Source: Muribaculaceae bacterium (GTDB lineage: Bacteria > Bacteroidota > Bacteroidia > Bacteroidales > Muribaculaceae). From it: a stretch of 32,778 nucleotides of DNA. The notes under the pieces are model-generated. The model was not told the DNA's origin. It saw only the letters and a list, made by a program, of their open reading frames with translations, and ran no database searches. A program made the translations under genes and the position numbers. The stretch spans positions 1-32,778 of the forward strand of contig JAFVCX010000142.1 of assembly GCA_017478855.1 (NCBI GenBank), written 5' to 3'. Each line of letters starts with the position of its first letter. Within the stretch, counting starts at the first letter, position 1. Positions 1 to 7,595 of the stretch are shown here, piece by piece.

Positions 1-876
1 ACCCGGATCTTGGGCTTGCTCTTCTTCGAGGGCCGCGATTTCCTCACGGGTCAAGTCGGTGAAAATCTTGATGTAGCGGGCCGCGTCCTCATCGCTCACA
101 TTGAGCCAGAACTGATAGAACTTATAGGGCGAGGTGCGTGCCGGATCGAGCCACACATTGCCGCCCTCTGTCTTGCCAAACTTGGTGCCGTCGGCCTTCG
201 TGATGAGCGGGCAGGTGATGGCGAAAGCCTCACCGCCGTTCATGCGGCGAATCAGCTCCGAGCCGGTGGTGATGTTGCCCCACTGGTCGCTGCCGCCCAT
301 TTGCAGCCGGCAACCCTCCTGCTCATACAGATGCAGGAAGTCATAGCCTTGCAGCAACTGATAGCTGAACTCGGTGAACGACATGCCGTGGTCGGCATTG
401 GCGGCCAAGCGCTTTTTCACCGAGTCTTTGGCCATCATATAGTTCACGGTGATGTGCTTGCCAATGTCGCGAATGAAGTTCAGGAAGCTATACCCCTTCA
501 TCCAGTCATAGTTGTTCACCAGAATGGCATGGTTGGGGGCATCGCTGTCAAAATCAAGGAATTTGGCCAGCTGGCGGCGAATGCATTCCTGATCGTGGCG
601 CAGCGTTTCCTCGTCGATGAGCACACGCTCCTGCGATTTCATGGAGGGGTCGCCAATCATGCCCGTGGCACCGCCAATCAGGGCGATGGGGCGATGGCCT
701 GCACGCTGAAAGTGCTTCAGCATCATGATGCCCACCAAGTGGCCAATGTGCAATGAGTCGGCGGTGGGGTCGATGCCCACGTAGCCCGACGTCATTTCTT
801 TGTTGAGTTGTTCTTCTGTTCCGGGCATGATGTTGTTAATCATGCCACGCCAAGTAAGTTCTTCTACAAAATTCAT
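1..876 (-). CDS. tyrS: Tyrosyl-tRNA synthetase, 5' part (C-terminus beyond the window edge)
   Basis: Reading the minus strand from the ATG at 876-874 gives 292 uninterrupted codons running off the left edge. The protein begins [20 protein letters not shown] and charges tRNA-Tyr in the cytoplasm. Class I synthetase signatures are present: [16 protein letters not shown] contains the HIGH motif, [11 protein letters not shown] follows, [10 protein letters not shown] is the tyrosine-pocket signature of bacterial TyrRS, and KFGKT is the usual TyrRS form of KMSKS. The missing part should be the anticodon-binding and S4-like C-terminal region, since bacterial TyrRS is usually about 420-430 residues. 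The start is supported by the alignment-like opening and by a promoter -7 element 45 bases upstream. The gene is divergent from rnr. No disruption is visible in the part seen. Confidence 0.96.
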   Translation of the reverse strand, partial: MNFVEELTWRGMINNIMPGTEEQLNKEMTSGYVGIDPTADSLHIGHLVGIMMLKHFQRAGHRPIALIGGATGMIGDPSMKSQERVLIDEETLRHDQECIRRQLAKFLDFDSDAPNHAILVNNYDWMKGYSFLNFIRDIGKHITVNYMMAKDSVKKRLAANADHGMSFTEFSYQLLQGYDFLHLYEQEGCRLQMGGSDQWGNITTGSELIRRMNGGEAFAITCPLITKADGTKFGKTEGGNVWLDPARTSPYKFYQFWLNVSDEDAARYIKIFTDLTREEIAALEEEQAQDPG

Positions 877-920
877 CGAATGAGTAAATTTTTTTTGAAA
901 CATTAAAAATTTTCAGCCTG

Positions 921-928
921 CAAAGATA
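921..928 (-). promoter_or_regulatory. Probable Bacteroidota promoter -7 element for tyrS
   Basis: On the minus strand this reads TATCTTTG followed by C, a full match to the Bacteroidota -7 consensus TAnnTTTG. No TTTG lies at the usual 19-21 bases upstream; the nearest candidates are 2 and 25 bases away, so only half the promoter is well supported. Transcription would start near 914 and leave a leader of about 38 bases. Confidence 0.5.
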
Positions 929-1184
929 ATCAAAACCTGCCGCATTGTCATGCCAAAAATCTTTTTTTGTTTTTGTTGCCCCGATTCGGCGCATTTTCAT
1001 TACCCTAAAATGAGTGCTCATTTTCAGTGTTTTGCCGCATTGCGAGCCGCGGGCGATTTCTTCATGGAGGTCGTTCTTGTTGCTTAATGTGCAGACTCAC
1101 AATAAAATGCGGGCCACATGGAGGGCGGTATCGCCACGGCGGCAAGTGTGATGAGACGGGGTGGCGCGGTGCGGCACCACGCGC

Positions 1185-1192
1185 TACCTTTG
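1185..1192 (+). promoter_or_regulatory. Possible upstream promoter -7 element for rnr
   Basis: The sequence TACCTTTG followed by CACCGCAAAG matches the -7 consensus TAnnTTTG. It overlaps a perfect inverted repeat, CTTTGC-ACC-GCAAAG (1188-1202), within a larger GCGC...GCGC frame. No TTTG -33 element is present at the right distance. It could be a second start site for rnr or a binding site. Confidence 0.35.
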
Positions 1193-1229
1193 CACCGCAA
1201 AGCGCGAAAGATGGTCATCTTCGCCCCAT

Positions 1230-1264
1230 TTTGCATGAGATATCAAAAAAAAACACTAACTTTG
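1230..1264 (+). promoter_or_regulatory. Probable promoter for rnr
   Basis: TTTG at 1230-1233 and TAACTTTG at 1257-1264 match the Bacteroidota -33 and -7 elements. The spacer is 23 bases, slightly longer than the common 19-21. The predicted transcription start is near 1271, leaving a leader of 27 bases to an ATG at 1298 or 58 bases to the ATG at 1329. Confidence 0.5.
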
Positions 1265-1328
1265 GCCTGAATTGGCTATTCAAAAAACTTTTGAATTATG
1301 GCAAAAAAAGACAACAAACTTAAAAACA

Positions 1329-3689
1329 ATGAAATTAGAGCGTCGCGTCTACCACGACAGGGTGATCAACTTTTTCAATGAAGAAGACGCGGCTTTCAAC
1401 TACAAGCAGGTGAGCGCCGCCGTGGCAGCCACCACTCCCAAACAGCGGGCACTTGTAGTGGAAATTCTGGAACAACTGGCCATCGACGGCTTCTTGGCCG
1501 ACGCTGGCAATGGCAAATATAAGGCCGCCAAACTCTCGATGGTGGCCGAGGGTATCTTCATTCGTCGCAGCAACGGCAAAAACAGCGTGGACATTCATGC
1601 CGACGACGGGAAAACCATCATGGTGGCCGAGCGCAACTCGATGCACGCCCTGAACGGCGATCGCGTGATGGTACACATCAGCGCGGCACGCCACGGCATG
1701 GAGCCGGAGGCCGAGGTGATCCAGATTGTGCAGCGCAAGGAGCAGGTGTTCATCGGCACCCTGCTGGTGAAAAAATATTTCGCGCAACTGGTGACCGACA
1801 GCAAGTTTCTCGCCACCGACATCTTCATCCCCCTCGATCAGCTCAAAGGCGGCAACACGGGCGATAAGGTGGTGGCACGCATCGTCGACTGGCCCGAAGA
1901 TGCCAATACCCCAATAGGCGAGGTGGTGGATGTGCTGGGCAAGGCCGGCGAGAATAACGCCGAGATTCACGCCATTCTGGCCGAGTTTGGCCTGCCCTAC
2001 AAATATCCTGAAAACGTGGAACGGGCAGCCAAGAAAATCGATGCCACCATCACTCCCGAAGAAGTGGCACGCCGGCGCGACATGCGTGGTGTCACCACCT
2101 TCACCATCGATCCTGCCGACGCTAAGGACTTCGACGACGCGCTCTCTTTCCAGCGTCTGCCCAACGGCAACTATGAGGTGGGTGTGCACATTGCCGACGT
2201 GACCCACTATGTGACACCCGGCACCGTCATCGACCGTGAAGCCTACGACAGGGCCACGTCGGTCTATTTGGTAGACCGCACCGTGCCCATGCTCCCTGAG
2301 CGGCTGTGCAACTACATTTGCTCGCTGCGCCCCGACGAGGACAAGCTCACCCACTCGGTCATCTTCGAAGTGGATGCCGAAGCCCGTGTGAAAAAATACC
2401 AGATTTGCCACACGGTCACGCGCAGCATCAGGCGCTTCTCTTATGAGCAGGCGCAACAAGTGATTGAAACCGGCGAGGGTGACCTCAAAGATGAGATTCT
2501 CATTCTCAACGACCTTGCGCAAAAACTGCGCAAGCAACGATTTGAGGAAGGCGGCTCGGTGGCCTTTAACCGTGAGGAAATCAAGGTTGAGATTGATGAG
2601 AAGGGCCATCCCACCGCCGTGGTTCCACACGTTTCCAAAGAAGCCAATAAGCTCATCGAGGAATGGATGCTGCTGGCAAACCGCACGGTGGCCGCCCACA
2701 TAGGCAAGGTGCCCAAAGGGAAAAAGGCCAAAGCCATGATTTATCGCATCCACGAGTCGCCCGATGCCGAGAAGCTCCAGAATTTTGCCGACGTGGCGGC
2801 CCACTTTGGCTATAAGGTGAAAACCACAGGCGATGCCAAGAACGTGAACAAGAGCATCAACCGCATGCTCGAAAAAGCAGCCGGGAAACCTGAGGAGCAA
2901 CTCCTCTCCATTTTGGCCATCCGCTCGATGGCAAAAGCCGTCTACTCGGCTGAGAACGTGGGTCACTACGGCCTCGCTTTCGACTACTACACACACTTCA
3001 CCTCACCCATTCGCCGCTACCCCGACATGATGGTGCACCGCCTGCTCGACCGCTATGCCGTGAAAGGCTCGCGCAGCGTCGGTTTGGAGCAGCTGGAGGA
3101 AGATTGCCAGCATGTGAGCGCCCAAGAGGCGCTGGCGGCGCAGGCCGAGCGTGCCTCCATCAAGTATAAGGAAGTGGAGTTTATGGGCGACCGCCTCGGC
3201 AAGGTGTATGAAGGGCATGTGTCGGGCGTGACCGAGTGGGGTCTCTATGTGGAGCTCGATGAAACCCACTGCGAGGGCATGATTCCCATAAGGGATCTTG
3301 ACGATGACTTCTATGAGTTTGACGAGGCCAACTATCTTGTGCGTGGCCGCCGCCGGCACCGCACCTACCAGCTGGGCGACCGCATCACCATTCAGGTGGC
3401 TCGTGCCGACCTCGTTAAGAAACAGCTCGACTTTGTGCTCGTGGATGAAAACCATCCGGCCGACTCGCAGCGCATTGACCGTGCCCCTATCACCGAAGAA
3501 AACGGTGGGGTGGTGGCACGCCTGTCGCGCGACGAGAAACGGCGTGCCGAGCACGAGGGCGCGGCGGCATCCAAACGCACTCGGCGCGACCGTCGTGGCA
3601 ACAGCACCAAGCGCAATGCCGCCGCAGCCGGCAGGGCCGGTAGCCGCAACAAATCGCGCTCCGGCTCGAAAAAACGCCACCGCTCATGA
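1329..3689 (+). CDS. rnr: Ribonuclease R (RNB-family 3'-5' exoribonuclease)
   Basis: The 786-residue product degrades structured RNA processively from the 3' end. After an N-terminal winged-helix-like segment (about 1-70) and cold-shock OB domains, the RNB catalytic domain begins near residue 230. Its metal-binding acidic cluster TIDPADAKDFDDALS lies at about 260-275, followed by VGVHIADVTHYV, the MLPE segment, and HFTSPIRRYPDMMVHRLL. An S1 domain (YEGHVSGVTEWGLYVEL) follows. The last ~55 residues are very rich in Lys and Arg, an RNA-binding tail as in other RNase R proteins. The ATG at 1329 is chosen because it gives an intact frame. An ATG at 1298 (MAKKDNK) lies in another frame, separated by an A7 run, and may be the ancestral start. 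RNase II is less likely given the length and tail. Confidence 0.95.
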   Translation: MKLERRVYHDRVINFFNEEDAAFNYKQVSAAVAATTPKQRALVVEILEQLAIDGFLADAGNGKYKAAKLSMVAEGIFIRRSNGKNSVDIHADDGKTIMVAERNSMHALNGDRVMVHISAARHGMEPEAEVIQIVQRKEQVFIGTLLVKKYFAQLVTDSKFLATDIFIPLDQLKGGNTGDKVVARIVDWPEDANTPIGEVVDVLGKAGENNAEIHAILAEFGLPYKYPENVERAAKKIDATITPEEVARRRDMRGVTTFTIDPADAKDFDDALSFQRLPNGNYEVGVHIADVTHYVTPGTVIDREAYDRATSVYLVDRTVPMLPERLCNYICSLRPDEDKLTHSVIFEVDAEARVKKYQICHTVTRSIRRFSYEQAQQVIETGEGDLKDEILILNDLAQKLRKQRFEEGGSVAFNREEIKVEIDEKGHPTAVVPHVSKEANKLIEEWMLLANRTVAAHIGKVPKGKKAKAMIYRIHESPDAEKLQNFADVAAHFGYKVKTTGDAKNVNKSINRMLEKAAGKPEEQLLSILAIRSMAKAVYSAENVGHYGLAFDYYTHFTSPIRRYPDMMVHRLLDRYAVKGSRSVGLEQLEEDCQHVSAQEALAAQAERASIKYKEVEFMGDRLGKVYEGHVSGVTEWGLYVELDETHCEGMIPIRDLDDDFYEFDEANYLVRGRRRHRTYQLGDRITIQVARADLVKKQLDFVLVDENHPADSQRIDRAPITEENGGVVARLSRDEKRRAEHEGAAASKRTRRDRRGNSTKRNAAAAGRAGSRNKSRSGSKKRHRS

Positions 3690-3829
3690 GCCAAGACCCC
3701 ATGGGGCACAGCTTCTCACCCGTCTTTACGCCGCCGCTCCTCCTCGCTCATGAACGGGGAGGGCGGTGACTTGTGGCTGCAATAAAGCATAAAAACCACA
3801 AAAAAAGTGTGTGTTTGCATTTTTTGTAA

Positions 3830-3837
3830 TAATTTTG
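3830..3837 (+). promoter_or_regulatory. Probable promoter -7 element for the Na/Pi cotransporter gene
   Basis: TAATTTTG at 3830-3837 is a full match to TAnnTTTG in an AT-rich stretch. A TTTG at 3814-3817 is too close (12 bases) to be a normal -33 element. The predicted start near 3844 gives a leader of about 58 bases before the ATG at 3902. Confidence 0.5.
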
Positions 3838-3901
3838 TAACCGAGAGAATTTTGTTTTTAACATTCACGTCTTAATTGATTGAAACACTTTATTAGGGTA
3901 A

Positions 3902-5722
3902 ATGGACTATTCTTGGGTTAATCTGTTGGCTCTGCTGGGGTCGGTGGGCCTGTTCCTCTATGGAATGAAGGTCATGAGTGAAGGATTGCAAAAAGTGGCG
4001 GGCAACAGATTGCGCAGCATTCTGTCGGCCATGACGCGCAACCGCGCCACGGGCGTGATGACGGGAATGGTCATCACCGCGCTCATTCAAAGTTCCAGTG
4101 CGTCCACCGTGATGATTGTGAGCTTTGTGAATGCGGGCCTGATGAGTCTTGAGCAATCAATGGCGGTTATCCTCGGTGCCAACATGGGCTCCACCTTCAC
4201 TTCGTGGATTGTGTCGTTCTTCGGCTTCAAGGTCGATATGAACGCCTTCACGCTCCCGCTGCTGGCCTTTGCCGTGCCCATGCTGTTTTTGAAGAAGAAC
4301 ACCTATCGCAACTTGGGCGAATTTCTCATAGGATTTGTGTTTCTCTTCATGGGTCTTGCCGCCATCAACGCCAATGTGCCCGACCTCTCGAAGTCGCCTG
4401 AGATTTTTGAGTCGCTGCAGGCCTACACCTCCATGGGGTTCTGGTCGCTGCTCATTTTCTTCGTTTTCGGTCTGCTGGTGACGCTGGTCATCCAGTCGAG
4501 CGCGGCCACGTTTGCCATTGTGCTCATTATGGGCATCAAGGGGTGGATTCCCTTTGATATGGCTTGTGCCATAGTGCTGGGCGGCAATGTGGGCACCACC
4601 ATCACGCCGCTGCTGGCCTCGCTGGGCGGCAATGTGGCGGCCAAAAAGGCGGCCATGGGTCACTTGGTGTATAACTTGGTGAGCGCGGCATGGATGCTGG
4701 TGGTGTTTTTCCCCTTTGTGGACATGATTGTGTGGCTCACGCGCGATGTGCTGCACAGCGGCGACCCCACGGCGCTCTACGATGCCGTCAAGGCCGGCGA
4801 CACGACCCACTTGGCCGCCCTGCAATTCACCATGTCGTTTGGCCTCACGCTCTACCACACGGTGTATAACCTGTTTAGCCTTATCATCGCCCTGCCGTTC
4901 ACCGATTATTTGGTGAAGATTGTGAACAGCGTGGTCAAGACGCACAAAAAGGACGAGGAAGAGTTTCAGCTCAAATACATCTCGGCCGGCCTTGTGGGTG
5001 CCAGCGAGCTGAACCTGCTGGCCGCGCAAAAAGAGATTGTGGTGTTTGCGCAGCGCGTGGAGCGCATGCTGGGCATGGTCAAAACGCTCATCCACACCAA
5101 GACGGGGACTGAAGATTTCAATAAGCTCTACTCGCGGGTGGAGAAATATGAAGACATTGCCGACAGTATGGAGTTTGAAATCGCCAAATTCCTCAATACG
5201 GTGATTGACGGGCGTTTGAGCCACGACGGCAAGTTGCGAGTGAGCACCATGCTCAACATCGTGAGCGAGCTGGAGAGCGTGGCCGACAGTTGCTACAACA
5301 TCGCCAAGACGCTGGTGCGCAAGGAAGAGGCGCAGGCCCACTTCAGCGAATATAATTACCAGAATATCGACACCATATTCAAATATGTGAGCGAGGCGAT
5401 GAGCAACATGATTGCCGTGGTGTGCGACATGGACAACGCCACCCCCGAAGACCTCACACGCAGCTACGACAAGGAGCGCGAAATCAATAACTTCCGCAAC
5501 CAGTGCCGCACCGAGAATATTGAGAATATCAATCAAAAGAAATATCCTTACTCGGCAGGCATCTTCTATATGGACGTGATTTGCGAAGCCGAGAAGCTGG
5601 CCGACTATATCGTGAATGTGATTGACAGCGTGGAGGAGCAAATTCGCCGCAGCCGTCTGGATGAGGCGGGAATGCCCGTCATTGTGGATGAATTGAACCC
5701 TGAGAAAAAGAATTTGAGATAA
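3902..5722 (+). CDS. Na+/phosphate cotransporter with C-terminal PhoU-like domain
   Basis: This 606-residue inner-membrane protein is predicted to import inorganic phosphate with sodium. It has the two inverted Na_Pi_cotrans (NptA/SLC34-type) repeats. Each carries the diagnostic QSSSA-type motif: ALIQSSSASTVMIV near residue 62 and LVIQSSAATFAIV near residue 197, with GANMGST and GGNVGTT nearby. About eight to nine hydrophobic helices fill residues 1-345. The rest (about 370-580) is a charged helical region resembling PhoU, as usual for bacterial members of about 550-600 residues. It starts 212 bases after rnr with its own promoter element; rubrerythrin follows 32 bases downstream and may be co-transcribed. 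The family is clear; the substrate is inferred from the family. Confidence 0.92.
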   Translation: MDYSWVNLLALLGSVGLFLYGMKVMSEGLQKVAGNRLRSILSAMTRNRATGVMTGMVITALIQSSSASTVMIVSFVNAGLMSLEQSMAVILGANMGSTFTSWIVSFFGFKVDMNAFTLPLLAFAVPMLFLKKNTYRNLGEFLIGFVFLFMGLAAINANVPDLSKSPEIFESLQAYTSMGFWSLLIFFVFGLLVTLVIQSSAATFAIVLIMGIKGWIPFDMACAIVLGGNVGTTITPLLASLGGNVAAKKAAMGHLVYNLVSAAWMLVVFFPFVDMIVWLTRDVLHSGDPTALYDAVKAGDTTHLAALQFTMSFGLTLYHTVYNLFSLIIALPFTDYLVKIVNSVVKTHKKDEEEFQLKYISAGLVGASELNLLAAQKEIVVFAQRVERMLGMVKTLIHTKTGTEDFNKLYSRVEKYEDIADSMEFEIAKFLNTVIDGRLSHDGKLRVSTMLNIVSELESVADSCYNIAKTLVRKEEAQAHFSEYNYQNIDTIFKYVSEAMSNMIAVVCDMDNATPEDLTRSYDKEREINNFRNQCRTENIENINQKKYPYSAGIFYMDVICEAEKLADYIVNVIDSVEEQIRRSRLDEAGMPVIVDELNPEKKNLR

Positions 5723-5754
5723 AAAACAGTGAAACAACTAATAACTAAAACATT

Positions 5755-6297
5755 ATGAAAGAATTAAAAGGAACAAAAACGGAACAAAACCTGATGACGG
5801 CTTTTGCCGGTGAGTCGGAAGCGCGCAATAAGTACACCTACTATGCCTCAAAGGCCAAGAAGGACGGTTATGTGCAAATCGCGGCCATCTTTGAGGAAAC
5901 CGCGGCGCAAGAAAAAGAGCATGCCAAGATGTGGTTCAAACTTTTGCAGGGCGGAGCCATCAAGAGCACTCCTGAGAATCTGCTCGATGCCGCCAAGGGT
6001 GAGAACTATGAGTGGACCGACATGTATGCCGAGATGGCTCGCGTGGCCCGCGAGGAAGGGTTTGTGGAGATTGCCGAGAAGATGGAGGGCGTAGCTGCCA
6101 TCGAGAAGACGCATGAGGAACGCTATCGCAAGCTGCTCAAGAACATTGAGGACGAAGTGGTGTTCTCGCGCGACGGCGACTGCATTTGGCAGTGCACCAA
6201 CTGCGGCCACATCGTGGTGGGCAAGAAAGCTCCCGAAAAATGCCCGGTGTGCGACCATCCGCAGGCCTATTTCCAAATCAAGGCCGAGAACTATTAA
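5755..6297 (+). CDS. rbr: Rubrerythrin
   Basis: This 180-residue cytoplasmic protein reduces hydrogen peroxide in anaerobes using a di-iron centre and a rubredoxin-like iron site. The ferritin-like domain (about 1-140) shows the paired metal ligands: GESEARNKY near residue 20, [14 protein letters not shown] near 47-60, and [24 protein letters not shown] near 100-120. The C-terminal rubredoxin-like part has CTNCGH and CPVCDH, the four cysteines for one iron. Length and order match classical rubrerythrin. It lies 32 bases after the phosphate transporter without an obvious promoter of its own, so co-transcription is plausible. Its end converges with the minus-strand zinc-ribbon gene, 44 bases away. 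Confidence 0.96.
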   Translation: MKELKGTKTEQNLMTAFAGESEARNKYTYYASKAKKDGYVQIAAIFEETAAQEKEHAKMWFKLLQGGAIKSTPENLLDAAKGENYEWTDMYAEMARVAREEGFVEIAEKMEGVAAIEKTHEERYRKLLKNIEDEVVFSRDGDCIWQCTNCGHIVVGKKAPEKCPVCDHPQAYFQIKAENY

Positions 6298-6341
6298 GCC
6301 ACCGGTTGTAGAAGGACATCACGCCGGCCTGACGCGGACTT

Positions 6342-6773
6342 TTACACGCCCTGCATCAAGAATCCGAAGATGATGTAGGCGGCCAGCAGCACCAGTGTCC
6401 ACATCACTGTGCGCCACAAGCATCCCCAAGAAGAGATGGGTTGCCACCAGTGGCGCACGTTTTTTGTCTTGCTTTTGCCGGCAGTGGAGCTGGCGCGGCG
6501 GGGCGTGGCGCTGCCGCGGGATTGCCGTGCGGTTTTCGTGCGAGGCGGTGGTGTGGCCGTGCGCTGGGGGCGGCTGGTGGTGCTGTCGTCCGAAGTGAAT
6601 TGAATGGGCTTGGTGCGTGCGGGAGGAGTGGCCTTCTTTGCCGTGTGTCCCGCATAGCCGGCCACTTTGTCGCTGGTGAGGCACTGCGGGCAGAGCACCA
6701 CGCCACGCGTTTCTTGCAGCTGTTCGTCGGAGAAAGTGATGCGCTTTCCGCAATTTTTGCAAATCCAATCCAT
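6342..6773 (-). CDS. Zinc-ribbon protein with C-terminal membrane helix (last gene of the cytoskeletal operon)
   Basis: The 143-residue product starts MDWICKNCGKRITFSDEQL. Cysteines 5 and 8 and cysteines 28 and 31 (LCPQCL) form a probable zinc ribbon. A Ser/Thr/Arg/Pro-rich basic linker (about 45-105) follows. The last ~22 residues (VMWTLVLLAAYIIFGFLMQGV) form one hydrophobic helix, so this looks like a tail-anchored inner-membrane protein with the zinc ribbon in the cytoplasm. The ATG at 6773 is chosen because it opens directly on the zinc ribbon and lies 8 bases after the stop of the upstream gene; an in-frame upstream extension would overlap that gene. I do not recognise the family. Its place in the operon suggests it serves the tubulin/actin-like system, as an adaptor or sensor; this is inference. 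Confidence 0.75.
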   Translation of the reverse strand: MDWICKNCGKRITFSDEQLQETRGVVLCPQCLTSDKVAGYAGHTAKKATPPARTKPIQFTSDDSTTSRPQRTATPPPRTKTARQSRGSATPRRASSTAGKSKTKNVRHWWQPISSWGCLWRTVMWTLVLLAAYIIFGFLMQGV

Positions 6774-6781
6774 AACTAAAG

Positions 6782-7591
6782 TTATGCCTCGTAGTGAATG
6801 AGAGCTTTGGTAACCACGCGCCACTGGCCGCGTTCGCACAGGGCCTCTCCCTCACGGTCGGTGACGATGCGCGTCATTCCTGCTGACACCTGAATGGACT
6901 GCCCCTCGCAGGCGCGCGTGAGGTTCTCGGTGGGCATCATGAGGGCAAAACGATGCACGTCGCGATGGTCAATCACGGCAAAGGAGCCATGCTCGCCGTC
7001 GGTGGTGGTGAGAGCAAACAGAGAGTTGCCCAGCTCGAACTGCCGGCTCACGCGGGTGAATCGTCCGTTTCCGTCGGCTTTGGCCAAATAGAGGGTTGTG
7101 GGTTGTGTTTGGCGTGGCTCGGTGGGCTCACTTGTCGCAACGCTCTTTGTGGGCAGGGGATGGGCCTGACGTTGCTCAAGAGTGGCCACTCGCTGCTGCA
7201 AAACGGCGATTTGGTCGCTGGCTTCGTTGGCGAGCTGCTGCATGTTGTGGTGCAGATTGTCAAGCTCGGCATGTGTGGCGGCTTGCGCTTGCAAGAGGGT
7301 GCGCCTCGTCCACCAAGCTGCGGCTCCGGCACCCAGTGCGAGCAGAGCCAGCAAGATGTCGCACGCAAGGCGACCTTTGAACTTGCCGCGCGCCTCAGGA
7401 GGCAGCGGCGGACGTTGTCCGTGCATGAGGTCGAGCTCCTCAAAGTTGGTGTCGGTGGGGACAAAACGTTCTTCGGTCACGCTCCCGTAGGTGTCGGCCG
7501 TGGGGTCTGAAAGGGTGGCGGTCGTGTCGGGGGTCTGCGCAGCCATCATCAGAGCACACAGGCAGGAGAATGCTAAGAATAGTCGTTTCAT
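6782..7591 (-). CDS. Membrane-anchored coiled-coil protein, function unknown (cytoskeletal operon)
   Basis: The 269-residue product has an N-terminal signal peptide (MKRLFLAFSCLCALMMAAQ), an acidic/Pro-rich segment (20-70), a hydrophobic helix (75-94, ILLALLALGAGAAAWW) followed by RR, and a probable coiled coil (98-142) with Leu and Gln heptads. A Pro/Thr-rich linker leads to a C-terminal globular domain (about 165-269) that looks beta-rich. With signal cleavage and one stop-transfer helix, the short N-terminal part would be periplasmic and the coiled coil and C-terminal domain cytoplasmic. The gene starts 4 bases after the stop of the actin-like gene, so the two are co-transcribed and probably translationally coupled. 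I do not recognise the family. It could link the cytoplasmic filament or ATPase to the membrane, which is inference from topology and context. Confidence 0.8.
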   Translation of the reverse strand: MKRLFLAFSCLCALMMAAQTPDTTATLSDPTADTYGSVTEERFVPTDTNFEELDLMHGQRPPLPPEARGKFKGRLACDILLALLALGAGAAAWWTRRTLLQAQAATHAELDNLHHNMQQLANEASDQIAVLQQRVATLEQRQAHPLPTKSVATSEPTEPRQTQPTTLYLAKADGNGRFTRVSRQFELGNSLFALTTTDGEHGSFAVIDHRDVHRFALMMPTENLTRACEGQSIQVSAGMTRIVTDREGEALCERGQWRVVTKALIHYEA

Positions 7592-7595
7592 GGCA

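Larger units (their letters stand above)
877..1328. other. Divergent intergenic region between tyrS and rnr
   Basis: About 450 bases separate the start codons of the two divergent genes. The left part is AT-rich and carries the tyrS promoter element. The right part carries two TAnnTTTG elements pointing towards rnr. The middle (about 1020-1180) has no protein-coding pattern that I trust: one 98-codon open frame there encodes a Cys/Gly/Arg-rich peptide without family resemblance. No RNA gene was recognised. Confidence 0.6.

Noticed and set aside
10-756. A 248-codon plus-strand open frame at the left edge
   Set aside because: It is antisense to tyrS, whose HIGH and KFGKT motifs make the minus-strand reading certain.
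1027-1323. A 98-codon open frame between tyrS and rnr
   Set aside because: It overlaps the rnr promoter elements and the start of rnr, and the peptide resembles nothing known.
1335-2996. A 553-codon open frame antisense to rnr
   Set aside because: No recognisable motif and a His/Val/Gly-rich composition typical of a shadow frame; RNase R on the other strand is certain.
4157-5737. A 526-codon open frame antisense to the Na/Pi cotransporter
   Set aside because: His-rich shadow frame; the plus-strand product has the QSSSA repeats of the transporter family.
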